A DNA stretch of 64,000 nt from Bacteriovorax stolpii (GCA_945881775.1 CAMCVE010000009.1:1-64000); one strand, 5' to 3'. Shown: positions 27,807 to 37,330, counted from the first letter of the stretch. The notes: generated from the letters alone by a model not told the origin. Numbers and translations: made by a program.

Positions 27807-29507
27807 CGACGAGCCCTTGCCCAATTGATACCGCGTGGATCGTGTCTGTCCTATCCGAAGAATAAATCCCGTTTGTCGCAAAGCACTCAGATCGCGACAG
27901 GCTGTTGGAATGGAGCTGCCACAAAGACGGGCACATTCCGAAACCGACAGGAAGCGCACGGTTTGTAGGTGTTCTAGGATCAGGATTTGCCGATGATTGA
28001 AGCTTTTTTCGGCAAGCTTCGCGTGTTGATTTGTTGGGGGGGATCCTGTCGGTTCAGTGTTCGGGCTGGCTGATGAGCCCATTCTCAAAACTTGGGCCTG
28101 TTCTGCAATTCGGTAACCCCGTTCGCCGGTTTCGAGGGTCCCAGACCAAGTCCCTAGGGCTTTGCGGAGCGATGCAATCGCGTTGTAGACGAGAGGGTCG
28201 TGTCGGAGCGGATGATAATCGTAGCCCCAGACATCACGAACCAAATCTTCTTTACTCCTCCAACCGTTCTCGAGCTCGCCGAGAAGCTTTCGCAGTTGAC
28301 CGTCGAGTTTGCGAGTCAGTAGTTGTGCGTTCCCTTGGGCAACTCCGATGAGTGAGCCGGGCACAAGATCCAGAATGAGACTTGTTGATTTCTTCTGGAG
28401 CCGTTCGGAGTTGATGGTGTGTTGGACCACGAGTCCGAGGTAACCTTGATCGATCGCACGAGCGAGCGCAGTAGGATCTTGTTTGTGAAGGTCGTCAATG
28501 AGATCTCCTAAAGGGTCTTGGCCGCGTGCAAAGGGGTACTCACGGAGTTGACGATGAACAATACGAGAGTGTGGATAACAGCCTCTTTCGGTTGACTCTT
28601 GAATCTCCCCGAGGACTCTGGCACGCAGTCCTTCAGCTTGGAGTTTACGTGCAGTGTCGATTTTCGGGTCAAGTCCTTGGATCGAAACCTGGAGCAGGTT
28701 CAGGGCCTGGAAGCGGTCACCTCCGAGATGCTGTTGCAAGGCGTAGCGGAAGTTGACGGCAAAGACCTGACGACGCACGTTGAAGCGGTAAACGCGATCA
28801 CAGACTCGATCAAGAAGATGTTTTGCTTCTTCTGTGCGGCCTCGTAAGACCCACTGCCGAGCCAATTCCAGACCCAGCTCAGCGAAGGAATAGACATCGT
28901 CTAATTTGAGCGAACTCACGGCTATCTCAAGAGACTGGAGGCTCGTTGCGGGATCTATTCCAAATGCCGCGCGAAATTTGAGTTCAGAGACATCGATCGC
29001 CTTTAAGAAGTTTGAGTGTCCCGCTGCAAGTGCGATCTTTCTGGCCTCCTCAAAGCGCAGAAAACCAGGGCCGACATCCCCTATTGCCATCGAGAGATGC
29101 CCGGCAAGATCGTGCGCTAATAGAGAAAAGAGTGGCTCGCTGGTTGCGAACGAAGTTTCAATCGCACGAGAGGAGTGCTTGAGGCCTGTTGGAAAATCTC
29201 CCAGATAGAAATTCCAGAAAGCAAAAGCTTGATGTCCAAAAAAACGTGTCCATGGAGTTGAGTTCTTCTTGTCGAGTTGGAGGAGTTGTCCGAAGCTGCG
29301 ATGCGCCTGTGCGTATTTAGAAACGCGCACGAGGGCAACTCCATAGAAGAACAAACACGCAGCAAGATCTGCTGGATCGCTCTTCACTAAGTCGAGTGAG
29401 CGCATGAGGGCGCGCGCCTCTTCGAGTGCGCCTTGCTGGGTAAGGCTGGCTATTTTTTTCCAATAAGACCTTGTTTTAAAAGGGTTTTTTATTCTTTTTA
29501 ATTTCAA
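27786..29507 (-). CDS. TPR protein with winged-helix DNA-binding domains
   Basis: A 573-residue cytoplasmic protein. Residues about 15-330 are helical repeats of TPR type (ALEEARALMRSL, YAQAHRSFGQLLQLDK). Residues about 400-470 resemble an OmpR/SARP-type winged helix (WRSKEDLVRDVWGYDYHPL, then YNAIASLRKALG and a GYRIAE wing). Residues about 510-565 resemble a second, DeoR/MarR-like winged helix (NHRQILILEHLQ, LSVSECARLCGSS). This architecture suggests a transcription regulator with a protein-binding sensor. The N-terminal start is uncertain: the frame opens with TTG at 29507 in very AT-rich DNA with no clear Shine-Dalgarno. Confidence 0.7.
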   Translation of the reverse strand: MKLKRIKNPFKTRSYWKKIASLTQQGALEEARALMRSLDLVKSDPADLAACLFFYGVALVRVSKYAQAHRSFGQLLQLDKKNSTPWTRFFGHQAFAFWNFYLGDFPTGLKHSSRAIETSFATSEPLFSLLAHDLAGHLSMAIGDVGPGFLRFEEARKIALAAGHSNFLKAIDVSELKFRAAFGIDPATSLQSLEIAVSSLKLDDVYSFAELGLELARQWVLRGRTEEAKHLLDRVCDRVYRFNVRRQVFAVNFRYALQQHLGGDRFQALNLLQVSIQGLDPKIDTARKLQAEGLRARVLGEIQESTERGCYPHSRIVHRQLREYPFARGQDPLGDLIDDLHKQDPTALARAIDQGYLGLVVQHTINSERLQKKSTSLILDLVPGSLIGVAQGNAQLLTRKLDGQLRKLLGELENGWRSKEDLVRDVWGYDYHPLRHDPLVYNAIASLRKALGTWSGTLETGERGYRIAEQAQVLRMGSSASPNTEPTGSPPTNQHAKLAEKSFNHRQILILEHLQTVRFLSVSECARLCGSSIPTACRDLSALRQTGFILRIGQTRSTRYQLGKGSSLETYPT

Positions 29508-29617
29508 ATCAATTCAAATCATAATTCCGAGGGGGCTTGAGTTCAATCTCTTTAACGTAAGGCCTATAGATAGAGCTAAGGCAGGGCGCTCAACGCTCTC
29601 CTTAAGGAGGAAAGTGT

Positions 29618-30004
29618 ATGAAAAAAATGATGTTGGTTACGACTTTGATGCTCTCGTCTGTGGGTGCTTCGGCGCTCGGGGCCTTTGGTCATCGAAATGA
29701 TGGCGGTCGCGATGACAGTCCAGCGCGCGATGGTCGCGACAGTCGTCCTGGGCTCAACTCTTCGGCTGGATTTCTCAGTGAGTCGGTCGAACACGCCCTG
29801 AGGCGTCTGGTGGCTCTGGATGCGCCCGCTGAACTGAACAACGTCGTCTCTGTCGAAGCGGCCTACCAGTCTGCGACGCAGGCCACAGTGGTTCTCATTT
29901 CGACGCCCACGAGCGAGTTTAAGTACAGCTGTAGCCTCTTCGATGATTTTTCACGTGGGGGCACGGTCGTGAAAAAAGAAGTGCGTTGCGCGCCGACCCG
30001 CTAG
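29618..30004 (+). CDS. Small exported protein, unknown
   Basis: 128 residues with a signal peptide (MKKMMLVTTLMLSSVGASA). A short Gly/Asp/Arg-rich stretch (HRNDGGRDDSPARDGRD) leads to a folded part with two Cys (YSCSLF, VRCAP) that probably pair. A strong AAGGAGG precedes the ATG. No family recognised. A terminator follows directly, so the next gene is expressed separately or by read-through. Confidence 0.7.
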   Translation: MKKMMLVTTLMLSSVGASALGAFGHRNDGGRDDSPARDGRDSRPGLNSSAGFLSESVEHALRRLVALDAPAELNNVVSVEAAYQSATQATVVLISTPTSEFKYSCSLFDDFSRGGTVVKKEVRCAPTR

Positions 30005-30013
30005 TTTCGAGAT

Positions 30014-30050
30014 ATCCCGGGGGCTTGGGGGCCCCTGGGATTTCCTTGTT
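30014..30050 (+). terminator. Rho-independent terminator
   Basis: Stem arms 30014-30024 and 30031-30041 pair over 11 bp with one G-U pair, followed by the U-rich TTTCCTTGTTT. It lies 10 bp after the stop of the small exported protein gene. Confidence 0.75.
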
Positions 30051-30081
30051 TAGGCCTGTTAAAATCGGTAGAGGAGAGCTT

Positions 30082-30606
30082 ATGAGATTGGGTTTTGAGA
30101 TGTTTCACATGATGATCTTCGTTCTCGTTATGCCTGTCTCGGTGTGGGCTCGCGGAGACCAGGACCGCGAGGTCGAGCGTGTTGAAGGAATTTATCAGGT
30201 GCCAGTGCCTGACGGAAACCAAGACGAGTCGCTCATTGTTGCAGCTGATTTTCCGGTGACTTATAAAATCACACGTCAAACGGGTCGGCCTTTAAAGATT
30301 TCTTATGATCTACCGGAGACACTGACGGGTCTGCCGAACGACGTCGAACTGCGGCAGGTTGATGAAGAGGCTAATGTTTGGCAAGGCCTGAAGGCTGAAG
30401 AGATTCAATGTGCCGAGGATCTTGCAGAGCTAGCGTGCACGATTCGCTACACAGGACTTGATGTGGATGCATCACTTGCAGGTGCTGCCATTGAAAAAGC
30501 CTTTGCGGGCACGAATCAGTTGGACGCTCGTATGGAAACGATGCGTCGGTTTCAATCTGAGCCGATCGGCGTCGTTCGAATTCCTTGGAATGTCCAAAAG
30601 CCTTAA
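30082..30606 (+). CDS. Small exported protein, unknown
   Basis: 174 residues starting at ATG 30082, with GAGGAGAG upstream; the in-frame ATG at 29986 would start inside the previous gene. Signal peptide MFHMMIFVLVMPVSVWARG. The mature part has DLPETLTGLPNDVELRQV and a Cys pair (EIQCAEDLAELACTIRY). No family recognised. It may be functionally paired with the small exported protein just upstream, given similar size, position and Cys content. Confidence 0.7.
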   Translation: MRLGFEMFHMMIFVLVMPVSVWARGDQDREVERVEGIYQVPVPDGNQDESLIVAADFPVTYKITRQTGRPLKISYDLPETLTGLPNDVELRQVDEEANVWQGLKAEEIQCAEDLAELACTIRYTGLDVDASLAGAAIEKAFAGTNQLDARMETMRRFQSEPIGVVRIPWNVQKP

Positions 30607-30612
30607 AATTTT

Positions 30613-33066
30613 TTAGTGACTCTCAAGGATCCACTTCAGTTTACGAAGCGGATCATGATAGCGCCCTTCCTCAAAACGAAAATCATAGTCACGAACCGAT
30701 CCGTTGGGGTCGGTGATCACAACGCGTGGCACGCTCGCGAGGCGGAGAGCGTCAATCAATCCGGGGTTGGCTTTTGCAGAGGGCAAGAGAAGCATCTGCT
30801 GGCATGTGGAGGCTGGTAGCTTGACTTCGGCACAGAGCAACTGAGCCTCAAAAAGACTTTCTGAACTCGACAGGCTCTCCACCAGTTGGATCTTCTCCCA
30901 AAGTTTTGGGTCGCGAATCTCTTCGCCGAGCATTTTCAAGAGTTGTTTGCAGTGGGGACACCAGCTTGCAAAGAAGATGTAGATCTCTTTGCCTTTGGCG
31001 GGGAAAAGACTCGTGCCCTCGAATTTCTCAAGCGTGGCGCGAGGCAAGCTTCCGAGCTCCTTCGAAAGCCGAGCCAAACTTTTTTCTTTCAGTTCGATTT
31101 CGATCTGCTTCACTCGTGATTCCGAACTCAGCTTGGTTTCGAACACGTAACGAGGGTACTCAGCGCGCAAACGCGAGAATAGCTCAGTGCGGAGAGCTTC
31201 GTGGCCGCTCTCAACTTTTGCAGCGACTTCAGCCAAAAGTTCAGGGCGTCGCAGGATAAACTCAGGCAAGCGCTGGAGTTCGTCTTGCAGAACTTTGGCT
31301 AGGTCCGCAGAAATCACAGGTTCTGAAAGAATCTTCACCCACTCAGAACGTAGCCCGGAGCATTCGCGAAAATGATGGGGATCGAGGGTTTTGAGGCGCT
31401 CACGACTCGCGGGCTCAAGGAGGAGTGTTTCAATCACTTGGCATTTGAAGGCAGGCAGAGCGTCGAGGCGCGCGGACCGGATATCTACGGACAGGTCTTT
31501 TGAATTGGCCTTGGGGTTCTCGAGGAAGCGCCAAGCGACGAGTGCAGCGAGGACCGAGCTAGCGAATTGTTCCGTCGTAAGAGGTTCTTTAGAAAATGAG
31601 GCTCTCGAGACAAGCCGTTTCCAAAGAGAGCCTGCCTCCGACACTTTTTGTAGGCGGTACGCCTGCCCCAAAAGATCGCTCGCTTCTTGAAGCGCTTTCT
31701 GGTGTGCGACTTGAGACAACTCAAGAGTCTCGAGCAATTGAAAGGCTGCTTCATAGATGCGGTAGCTCGTGTAAGCAGCTCCCGGGACAAGAGTCTTCTG
31801 GTAGACGGGCCACGTCTGCTCGCGAGAGTCGGTCGTTTGTCCCGAAGAGGACAGCTTTTTCAAAAGCAGAGGGATCTTTGAGAGATTAGTCTTCAAAAGT
31901 TTTCGGTCAGCGTCCGTGAATCGTGCGTGACCTTTTTTGAGCAGAGGTGAACCTGGCTCTTCGATCACCTCTGGTGATTTCGCTGACGCCTCCAGAGAAA
32001 GGTGGAAGGTGATGGGCGCACAGCCCGAATCGCATCCAGAAATGGTGTCGACTGGACGAAAGCTTGCGATGAGCTTTTTGCCTTCGAAGGCCTGCACCAG
32101 ATGCGTGTTGTAGAGGTGGCGCGAAGGTCGCGCAGCGGGCAGGTGGAACTCCGACGAAAGCGGCAGTGTGTGCCAAGTGATCCGACTTAGATCTTTGATG
32201 TTGAGCCGGGGAGAGTAAAGATCAACAAGCGACTGGACGTCGTCTCGTTTTAGATCCGCGGCAAGCATTGGTGTCGAAGCGGCGGATTCCACCTGCGCAG
32301 GAAGCTGCGGAAGTTGAAGAAATCCCTCAAGCTGCCAGCTGCTCAGAATCCGTGCGAGGGGCTCGGCGCCACTCGACGGTGAAGTCATCGCCAACATCAT
32401 CAGCGCAAACACAACGAGGGCTTGCTGAAGTTTTTCGAAGGCTCGGCGCCTGTGTGAGATAGAATTTTTCTCCGCGTAGGAGACCTCAGCAAAAGTTTTC
32501 GCAAACTGAGGAACAAAGAACACCGGGTCATAGCCAAATCCCGAATCTCCCTGAGGGGTGAATACGATTTCGCCATGACACTCGCCTTCTCCCGTCGTCT
32601 CTTTGAGGGATGTTGAATCTGCGGGCACTTGGATCAGAGCAAGCACACACGTGTAGTGAGCATGGTGAGGGGCGCTTTGGCCGGACGAACTTAGCTCGCG
32701 GATAAGTTTTGCCATGTGAGCCTCAGAAGGAACATGGTCTCCGGCATAGCGAGCCGAGTGCACTCCGGGTCTCCCCCCCAGGTTTGTCACCGAAAGGCCC
32801 GAATCGTCGGAGAGAATCCAGTAAGGCGCCTTCTCTCCACGTTTTTCTAAGATGTCACGGAGGTAGCGAGCTTTGATCAGCGCATTGCCCTCAAAATCGG
32901 GTGCACTTTCGACGGCTCCCTCGGGAGCTAGGCCAGAAATTTCGCCTTCGACTTGGAAGTACTCATGGCAGAGCGGAACAATCTCTCTGAGCTTGCCCGC
33001 ATTGCCTGTGGCTATAAAGCCTCGGCCTTTGAGTTGAGGTTTAGCATCGGGCGGGGCTATGGCCAT
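30613..33066 (-). CDS. RdgB/HAM1 pyrophosphatase fused to an exported thioredoxin-like protein
   Basis: One 817-codon frame. Residues 14-214 are a complete RdgB (dITP/XTP pyrophosphatase): ATGNAGKLREI, LSDDSGLSV, GFGYDPVFF and SISHRRRAFEKL at its natural C-terminus. Immediately after comes a hydrophobic stretch (ALVVFALMMLAM, residues 216-227) with a signal-peptidase-like SSGAEP, then about 590 residues. These end in a thioredoxin-like domain with IYIFFASWCPHCKQLLKML and the cis-Pro segment VPRVVITDPNG. Usual RdgB length is about 200 residues. The second part looks like an exported disulfide protein whose own start codon has been lost; no ATG lies before its hydrophobic core. See the finding on this gene. 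Confidence 0.8.
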   Translation of the reverse strand: MAIAPPDAKPQLKGRGFIATGNAGKLREIVPLCHEYFQVEGEISGLAPEGAVESAPDFEGNALIKARYLRDILEKRGEKAPYWILSDDSGLSVTNLGGRPGVHSARYAGDHVPSEAHMAKLIRELSSSGQSAPHHAHYTCVLALIQVPADSTSLKETTGEGECHGEIVFTPQGDSGFGYDPVFFVPQFAKTFAEVSYAEKNSISHRRRAFEKLQQALVVFALMMLAMTSPSSGAEPLARILSSWQLEGFLQLPQLPAQVESAASTPMLAADLKRDDVQSLVDLYSPRLNIKDLSRITWHTLPLSSEFHLPAARPSRHLYNTHLVQAFEGKKLIASFRPVDTISGCDSGCAPITFHLSLEASAKSPEVIEEPGSPLLKKGHARFTDADRKLLKTNLSKIPLLLKKLSSSGQTTDSREQTWPVYQKTLVPGAAYTSYRIYEAAFQLLETLELSQVAHQKALQEASDLLGQAYRLQKVSEAGSLWKRLVSRASFSKEPLTTEQFASSVLAALVAWRFLENPKANSKDLSVDIRSARLDALPAFKCQVIETLLLEPASRERLKTLDPHHFRECSGLRSEWVKILSEPVISADLAKVLQDELQRLPEFILRRPELLAEVAAKVESGHEALRTELFSRLRAEYPRYVFETKLSSESRVKQIEIELKEKSLARLSKELGSLPRATLEKFEGTSLFPAKGKEIYIFFASWCPHCKQLLKMLGEEIRDPKLWEKIQLVESLSSSESLFEAQLLCAEVKLPASTCQQMLLLPSAKANPGLIDALRLASVPRVVITDPNGSVRDYDFRFEEGRYHDPLRKLKWILESH

Positions 33067-33097
33067 GCGCGCATGCTATCAAAATTCGGGCGACGTC

Positions 33098-33832
33098 TCA
33101 CTTACGCCAAGCAAGAGGTCCCAGAAGCTCGGCCTGCAGCGCGCAAAGTTCTTTGCAGCCCTTGCGGCCGAGTGCGAGCATCTCGTGGAACTCCTCTTCA
33201 GTGAAAGGTTCCTTTTCGGCGGTGCCTTGAATCTCAATCATCTTGCCGTCGTGGGTCATGACGAGATTCATGTCGGTGTCGGCGCTGGAATCTTCAAGGT
33301 AGTCGAGGTCAAGAACAGGGGCGCCTTTGACCATGCCCACAGAAATCGCAGAAACATAGCTCTTAAGAGGGAAGGGGAAGGAGTCCGAGATTTTGCCGCG
33401 TTTGTGCAAGTGGTGAATGGCCTGTGTCAGAGCAATGAAAGCGCCGGTGATGCTCGCCGTGCGAGTTCCGCCGTCGGCCTGAAGCACGTCGCAGTCGAGA
33501 GTGATGGATCGCTCACCGAGCCACTCGCTGCGCACGACAGAGCGAAGCGCGCGCCCGATAAGACGCTGAATCTCGGTGGTGCGTCCGCCGACTTTGGTGC
33601 GTTCGCGGCGGATACGCTCAGAGCTCGCGCGGGGGAGCATGTTGTACTCTCCGGTGACCCATCCCTTACCCTGGCCACGCAGGTGGTGAGGAACGCCATC
33701 TTCGATGGTGGCCACGCAGAGAACTTTTGTGCGGCCGTACTCAACAAGGCACGAGCCTTCGGCATAGTCGTAATAGTTGAGGGTGATTTTGACGTCGCGT
33801 TTTTGGTCGGGAGTCCGGTTTCCTGATCGCAT
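33098..33832 (-). CDS. rph: Ribonuclease PH
   Basis: 244 residues of the RNase PH fold. It has [13 protein letters not shown] near the N-terminus, [17 protein letters not shown], the phosphate-site segment containing [15 protein letters not shown], and [14 protein letters not shown]. It trims tRNA 3' ends by phosphorolysis. Neighbouring rph and rdgB is a common arrangement in bacteria, with rdgB starting 31 bp downstream here. Confidence 0.95.
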   Translation of the reverse strand: MRSGNRTPDQKRDVKITLNYYDYAEGSCLVEYGRTKVLCVATIEDGVPHHLRGQGKGWVTGEYNMLPRASSERIRRERTKVGGRTTEIQRLIGRALRSVVRSEWLGERSITLDCDVLQADGGTRTASITGAFIALTQAIHHLHKRGKISDSFPFPLKSYVSAISVGMVKGAPVLDLDYLEDSSADTDMNLVMTHDGKMIEIQGTAEKEPFTEEEFHEMLALGRKGCKELCALQAELLGPLAWRK

Positions 33833-33897
33833 GCGCCAGTCTTAGGCCGGCTTGACCCAATAGCCAAGCGCTCTCAGCGAAAACGTGTGCCGCTCAG

Positions 33898-35067
33898 CTA
33901 TTTTTGAGGCTTTTTCAGAGCGCTGGCGATCTTCTGCGCGAGGCCCTCTGCGAGGACGCGTCGTGTGTCGGGGTTACGGACCTTCTCGAGGTCCTCGGTG
34001 TGGCTGATGTATCCTAGCTCTAGCAGTAGGGCCGGCATTTGCGACGCGTAGAGGACGTAGAAAGGGCCCATCCGCACGCTTCGAGATGAGGAGGGTTTGA
34101 ATTGCTCTTTGAGATACTGGCCCGTGACGTCGGCCCACCTGAGCGAGCGCTCGAAATTGGCACCCGCACGTAGGTCGGCCACGGCCTTCTCGAAACCTTC
34201 GGGCAAATCGCTCGGAATGAACTGTTGTTCGCGCGCGACGGCAGCGCGACCGCTTCCGTCGTCTTTGGTCAACGAAAGAACATAGACTTCAAAGCCGTTT
34301 TGTTCTGCCTGAAGACTCGCATTCATGTGTAAGGACAAAAACAGTTTTGCCGAGCTGCGATTTGCGATCCGAGCTCTCTCAGATAAAGTTACGAACACGT
34401 CGCTCTCCCGGGTCATCAAACTTTTTACGCCGAGAGCAGTGAGTGCCGTTTTGAGATCTTGCGCAAAGGCAAGAACCAGATCTTTCTCCAAGACACCTGC
34501 GTTCTGAGCCCCGTAGTCGTTGCCTCCGTGCCCTGGGTCCAGGATCACGTGCACGGACTTGAGGAGGCGCTCGTCTGAGGGGAAGAGTGGGGTTTCAGAC
34601 GTTTTGCCACTGAGGAGCGGGCGAAGGACTCGGTCGCCGAATTCGATGGGCACGCAAAGGGATTTTCCGACAAACTCGGGTCGGCGCGAAAGAAAAGTGC
34701 GAGCTTCGGTGAAAAGAATCGCGGGTAGATCAAGCCCTTTTCGTTTTTTGGCGTAACTCGAGGGTGCGCCTTTAGCAAAGAGCAAAGTGACATCGGAAGA
34801 GTAAGTCTTAAAGCGCGCGAAATTTCCGCGAGAAGGATTCTCGAGGAGAACTTCAAAACTCGCGGGATCGTAACGAAGCTTCAGTCCAAAGCGTGCCATG
34901 AGATCCGCGAGGCAAATGTAAGGAGTGCCTCGAACACTGTGAGCTCGCGGAAATGTTTGATCGCCAGTTGGTCCATGAAAAATCCAGGAATTCTCAGAGA
35001 GGTTGGCGGAGGCTTGGCCTCCCCAAAAAAGGCTGACAAATAAGCAGAGCTTTAGAAGACGCGACAA
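33898..35067 (-). CDS. N-acetylmuramoyl-L-alanine amidase (AmiC/Amidase_3 type)
   Basis: 389 residues with a signal peptide (LLKLCLFVSLFWGGQASA). An N-terminal domain of about 150 residues precedes the zinc amidase: VILDPGHGGNDYGA (His), LEKDLVL (Glu), LFLSLHMNAS (His) and LLLELGYIS (catalytic Glu). It cuts the amide between MurNAc and L-Ala of peptidoglycan in the periplasm. The start is a TTG with AGAGGA five bases upstream, 9 bp after the ychF stop. Confidence 0.9.
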   Translation of the reverse strand: MSRLLKLCLFVSLFWGGQASANLSENSWIFHGPTGDQTFPRAHSVRGTPYICLADLMARFGLKLRYDPASFEVLLENPSRGNFARFKTYSSDVTLLFAKGAPSSYAKKRKGLDLPAILFTEARTFLSRRPEFVGKSLCVPIEFGDRVLRPLLSGKTSETPLFPSDERLLKSVHVILDPGHGGNDYGAQNAGVLEKDLVLAFAQDLKTALTALGVKSLMTRESDVFVTLSERARIANRSSAKLFLSLHMNASLQAEQNGFEVYVLSLTKDDGSGRAAVAREQQFIPSDLPEGFEKAVADLRAGANFERSLRWADVTGQYLKEQFKPSSSRSVRMGPFYVLYASQMPALLLELGYISHTEDLEKVRNPDTRRVLAEGLAQKIASALKKPQK

Positions 35068-35076
35068 AGCGTTCCT

Positions 35077-36186
35077 CTACACGTTGAAGCGGAAGAGCAT
35101 GATGTCGCCATCGCGGACGACGTACTCTTTGCCCTCTTTGCGCATGAGTCCGGCTTCTTTGATCTTCGACACGCTTTGATACTTGAGGAGGTCTTCGTAG
35201 CTGTAGGTCTCTGCAGCGATGAAGCCCTTCTCAAAATCCGTGTGAATAACACCTGCAGCCTGGGGGCCTTTCCAGCCGCGGTGGATGGTCCAGGCGCGCA
35301 CTTCTTGCTCGCCGGCGGTGAAGTAGGTGATGAGGCCAAGAATTTTGTAGGCACCTTTTACGAGGCGCTGCAGACCTGAGTCGGTGAGTCCCAAATCTTC
35401 TAGGAAAGACTTGCGGTCTACAAGGGGGATTTCGCTGAGTTCGGCTTCGACTTTCGCGCTGATGGCAATCGCTTCGGCTCCGTGAGCGGCGGCGTAGTCC
35501 GTCAGTTTCTTGAAGTGAGGGTTTTTGTTTTCGACGCCGCTTCCGGCGTTGGATTCGTCGATGTTGCCGACGTAGAGCATCGGAAGCGAGGTGATGAGTT
35601 GAACTTCTTTCATCGCTTCCTTGCCTTCTTCGTCGATCGTGACGCTACGAGCGGGCTTTCCGGCCTCGAGAGCTGTTTTAAGAGCGCCCATGACTTCCAT
35701 TTGCTTGAGGGCTTTTTTGTCGCCGCTGCGCGCGAGTTTGGCGACTTTCTCCATGCGTTTTTCGACGTTCGCGAGGTCGGCGAGCATGAGCTCGGTCTCG
35801 ATGATTTCGATGTCGCGAATCGGATCGACGCTGCCGCTCACGTGCACGACGTCGCCGTCGTCGAAGCAGCGCACGACCTGGACGATCGCGTCGCAGTCGC
35901 GGATGTGCGAGAGGAATTGGTTGCCGAGGCCTTCACCTTTTGAAGCGCCTTTAACGAGTCCAGCGATGTCGACAAACTCGATGTGTGTGGGAACTGTTTT
36001 CTGGGGTTTGACATACTCGGTGATTTTGTCGAGACGCTCGTCGGGAACTTGCACGATGCCCGTGTTCGGGTCGATGGTGCAGAAGGGGTAGTTTGCTGAT
36101 TCCGCCTTCGCGTTTTCGGAGAGAGCGTTGAAGAGAGTGGATTTACCGACGTTGGGAAGGCCAACGATTCCGCACTTAAGAGCCAT
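35077..36186 (-). CDS. ychF: Ribosome-binding ATPase YchF
   Basis: 369 residues of the Obg-family protein YchF. The G1 P-loop is [14 protein letters not shown], switch regions include [16 protein letters not shown], the G4-equivalent that gives ATP preference is VGNIDES, and the C-terminal TGS-like domain ends [24 protein letters not shown] sits about 8 bp before the ATG on this strand. It precedes the TTG start of the amidase gene by 9 bp. Confidence 0.95.
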   Translation of the reverse strand: MALKCGIVGLPNVGKSTLFNALSENAKAESANYPFCTIDPNTGIVQVPDERLDKITEYVKPQKTVPTHIEFVDIAGLVKGASKGEGLGNQFLSHIRDCDAIVQVVRCFDDGDVVHVSGSVDPIRDIEIIETELMLADLANVEKRMEKVAKLARSGDKKALKQMEVMGALKTALEAGKPARSVTIDEEGKEAMKEVQLITSLPMLYVGNIDESNAGSGVENKNPHFKKLTDYAAAHGAEAIAISAKVEAELSEIPLVDRKSFLEDLGLTDSGLQRLVKGAYKILGLITYFTAGEQEVRAWTIHRGWKGPQAAGVIHTDFEKGFIAAETYSYEDLLKYQSVSKIKEAGLMRKEGKEYVVRDGDIMLFRFNV

Positions 36187-36608
36187 GGGCTATATATAGG
36201 CGCACGCTCCCAATTCGACAAGCCGTCGAAATTACGGAATTGCGCTATCCACGAGAATCGGATCAATCTGAAATCGAGGGCTTTGGTGATGGGGTAAGGC
36301 GTCTTAATGACATAATTTGATGTTCTTGAAATTTATGGAAATTGGGGCACTTCTGTCCTGATTTCAAAAGAATGAGACAATAATGTTTGAGGATTTCTTC
36401 CAAGAGCGCGGCCGTTGAGAAGGCATAGAGAGAAGGCAGCATCCATGAAAGAAGAAGAAAACGCGACATCCTTGCAGGATTTCCCAACCCGCTGGAGCGG
36501 GATACGAAGGGCCATTTCGAACGCTACTGGATCTTCGACAAGCTCAAGACCAAGAGAGGCTGCGACGCATTTTTCGGCGACTGCGCTCGATAAGAAAGGG
36601 AGGACATC
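36187..36608. other. Stretch without an intact gene
   Basis: About 420 bp between ychF and the PPK2 remnant. Short frames only: a plus-strand frame from 36445 reads MKEEENATSLQDFPTRWSG before losing sense, and another ends GHFERYWIFDKLK. These may be frameshifted N-terminal parts of the decayed PPK2 gene that follows (ALDKKGRTS at 36580-36606 could correspond to the ALDAAGKDGT Walker A region). That correspondence is a suggestion, not a firm match. No promoter or repeat stands out. Confidence 0.5.
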
Positions 36609-36746
36609 ATGAGTCATCCCACAGCAACCGAGCTCAAACATGATTTTCTGTGGCGCACGACGAGTTGCCTACCCGAGTGAGGGCGGATCGGAATTTTCAA
36701 TCGCACCTATTACGAAGAGGTCCTCATCGCCAAGGTGCTTTACTGA
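36609..36746 (+). pseudogene. Remnant of polyphosphate kinase 2 (PPK2 family)
   Basis: Reading from 36609 gives PTATELKHDFLWRTTSCLPE, a TGA at 36678-36680, and then in the same frame GRIGIFNRTYYEEVLIAKV followed by a stop. In PPK2 proteins this stretch reads HDFLWRTTxxLPERGRIGIFNRSYYEEVL, so the TGA sits exactly where an Arg codon (CGA) is expected. The Walker A region upstream is damaged, and the C-terminal half is missing, cut off at the 3' end of pth (overlap 36740-36746). PPK2 makes or uses polyphosphate to phosphorylate nucleotides; this copy cannot. Confidence 0.8.
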
Positions 36747-37330
36747 GCAGCCACGCGCTGAGCGATTTCGAGACCTTTTGTGAGGTAGGCTTCGAGAGTG
36801 TTTTCGGTGTGGATCAGAAGGTCCACCAGTTTTTGATCGTCATCTTTTGAGTAGGCGAGCAGCACCCAGTCCGCGACCGACATTTCCCAATTTGCAGGAG
36901 CTCGCCCTACGCCCATGCGTATTCTTACGGATTCGCCGTTGCCAAGTTTTTCGCGCAAACTTTTGAGGCCATTGTGACCGGCGTCGCCACCGCCTTTTTT
37001 GATGCGGATTTCTCCAAAGTCGATGTCGACTTCGTCATGCAGCACAATGAGTTCTTTTTCGCGCAGATGCCCGTGCAGCTGGAAAAGTTTCTGGAGCGAT
37101 TCGCCCGAGAGGTTCATGAAGGTTTGCGGCTTGATGAAGAGGATCTTCTTGCCGGCGAAAGTGGCTTCACAAATTTCGGACTGAATCTTTGAAGCGACAC
37201 CCGAGCTGGAAAAAGAAAGCCCCAGACCCTTTACGATAAGGTCTAGGGCCATGAATCCAACGTTGTGACGCGTGAACTTGTAGCGTGCCCCGGGATTGCC
37301 GAGCCCTACGACGATCGCGTCAACGTTCAA
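36740..37330 (-). CDS. pth: Peptidyl-tRNA hydrolase
   Basis: 196 residues with the family signature VVGLGNPGARYKFTRHNVGF (catalytic His and Asn), FIKPQTFMNLSG, and GGGDAGHNGLKSL. It releases tRNA from peptidyl-tRNAs. The start is a TTG at 37330, 10 bp after the L25 stop, the common rplY-pth arrangement. The C-terminal end abuts the PPK2 remnant, so its last residues could have been altered by the deletion. Confidence 0.93.
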   Translation of the reverse strand: MNVDAIVVGLGNPGARYKFTRHNVGFMALDLIVKGLGLSFSSSGVASKIQSEICEATFAGKKILFIKPQTFMNLSGESLQKLFQLHGHLREKELIVLHDEVDIDFGEIRIKKGGGDAGHNGLKSLREKLGNGESVRIRMGVGRAPANWEMSVADWVLLAYSKDDDQKLVDLLIHTENTLEAYLTKGLEIAQRVAAQ

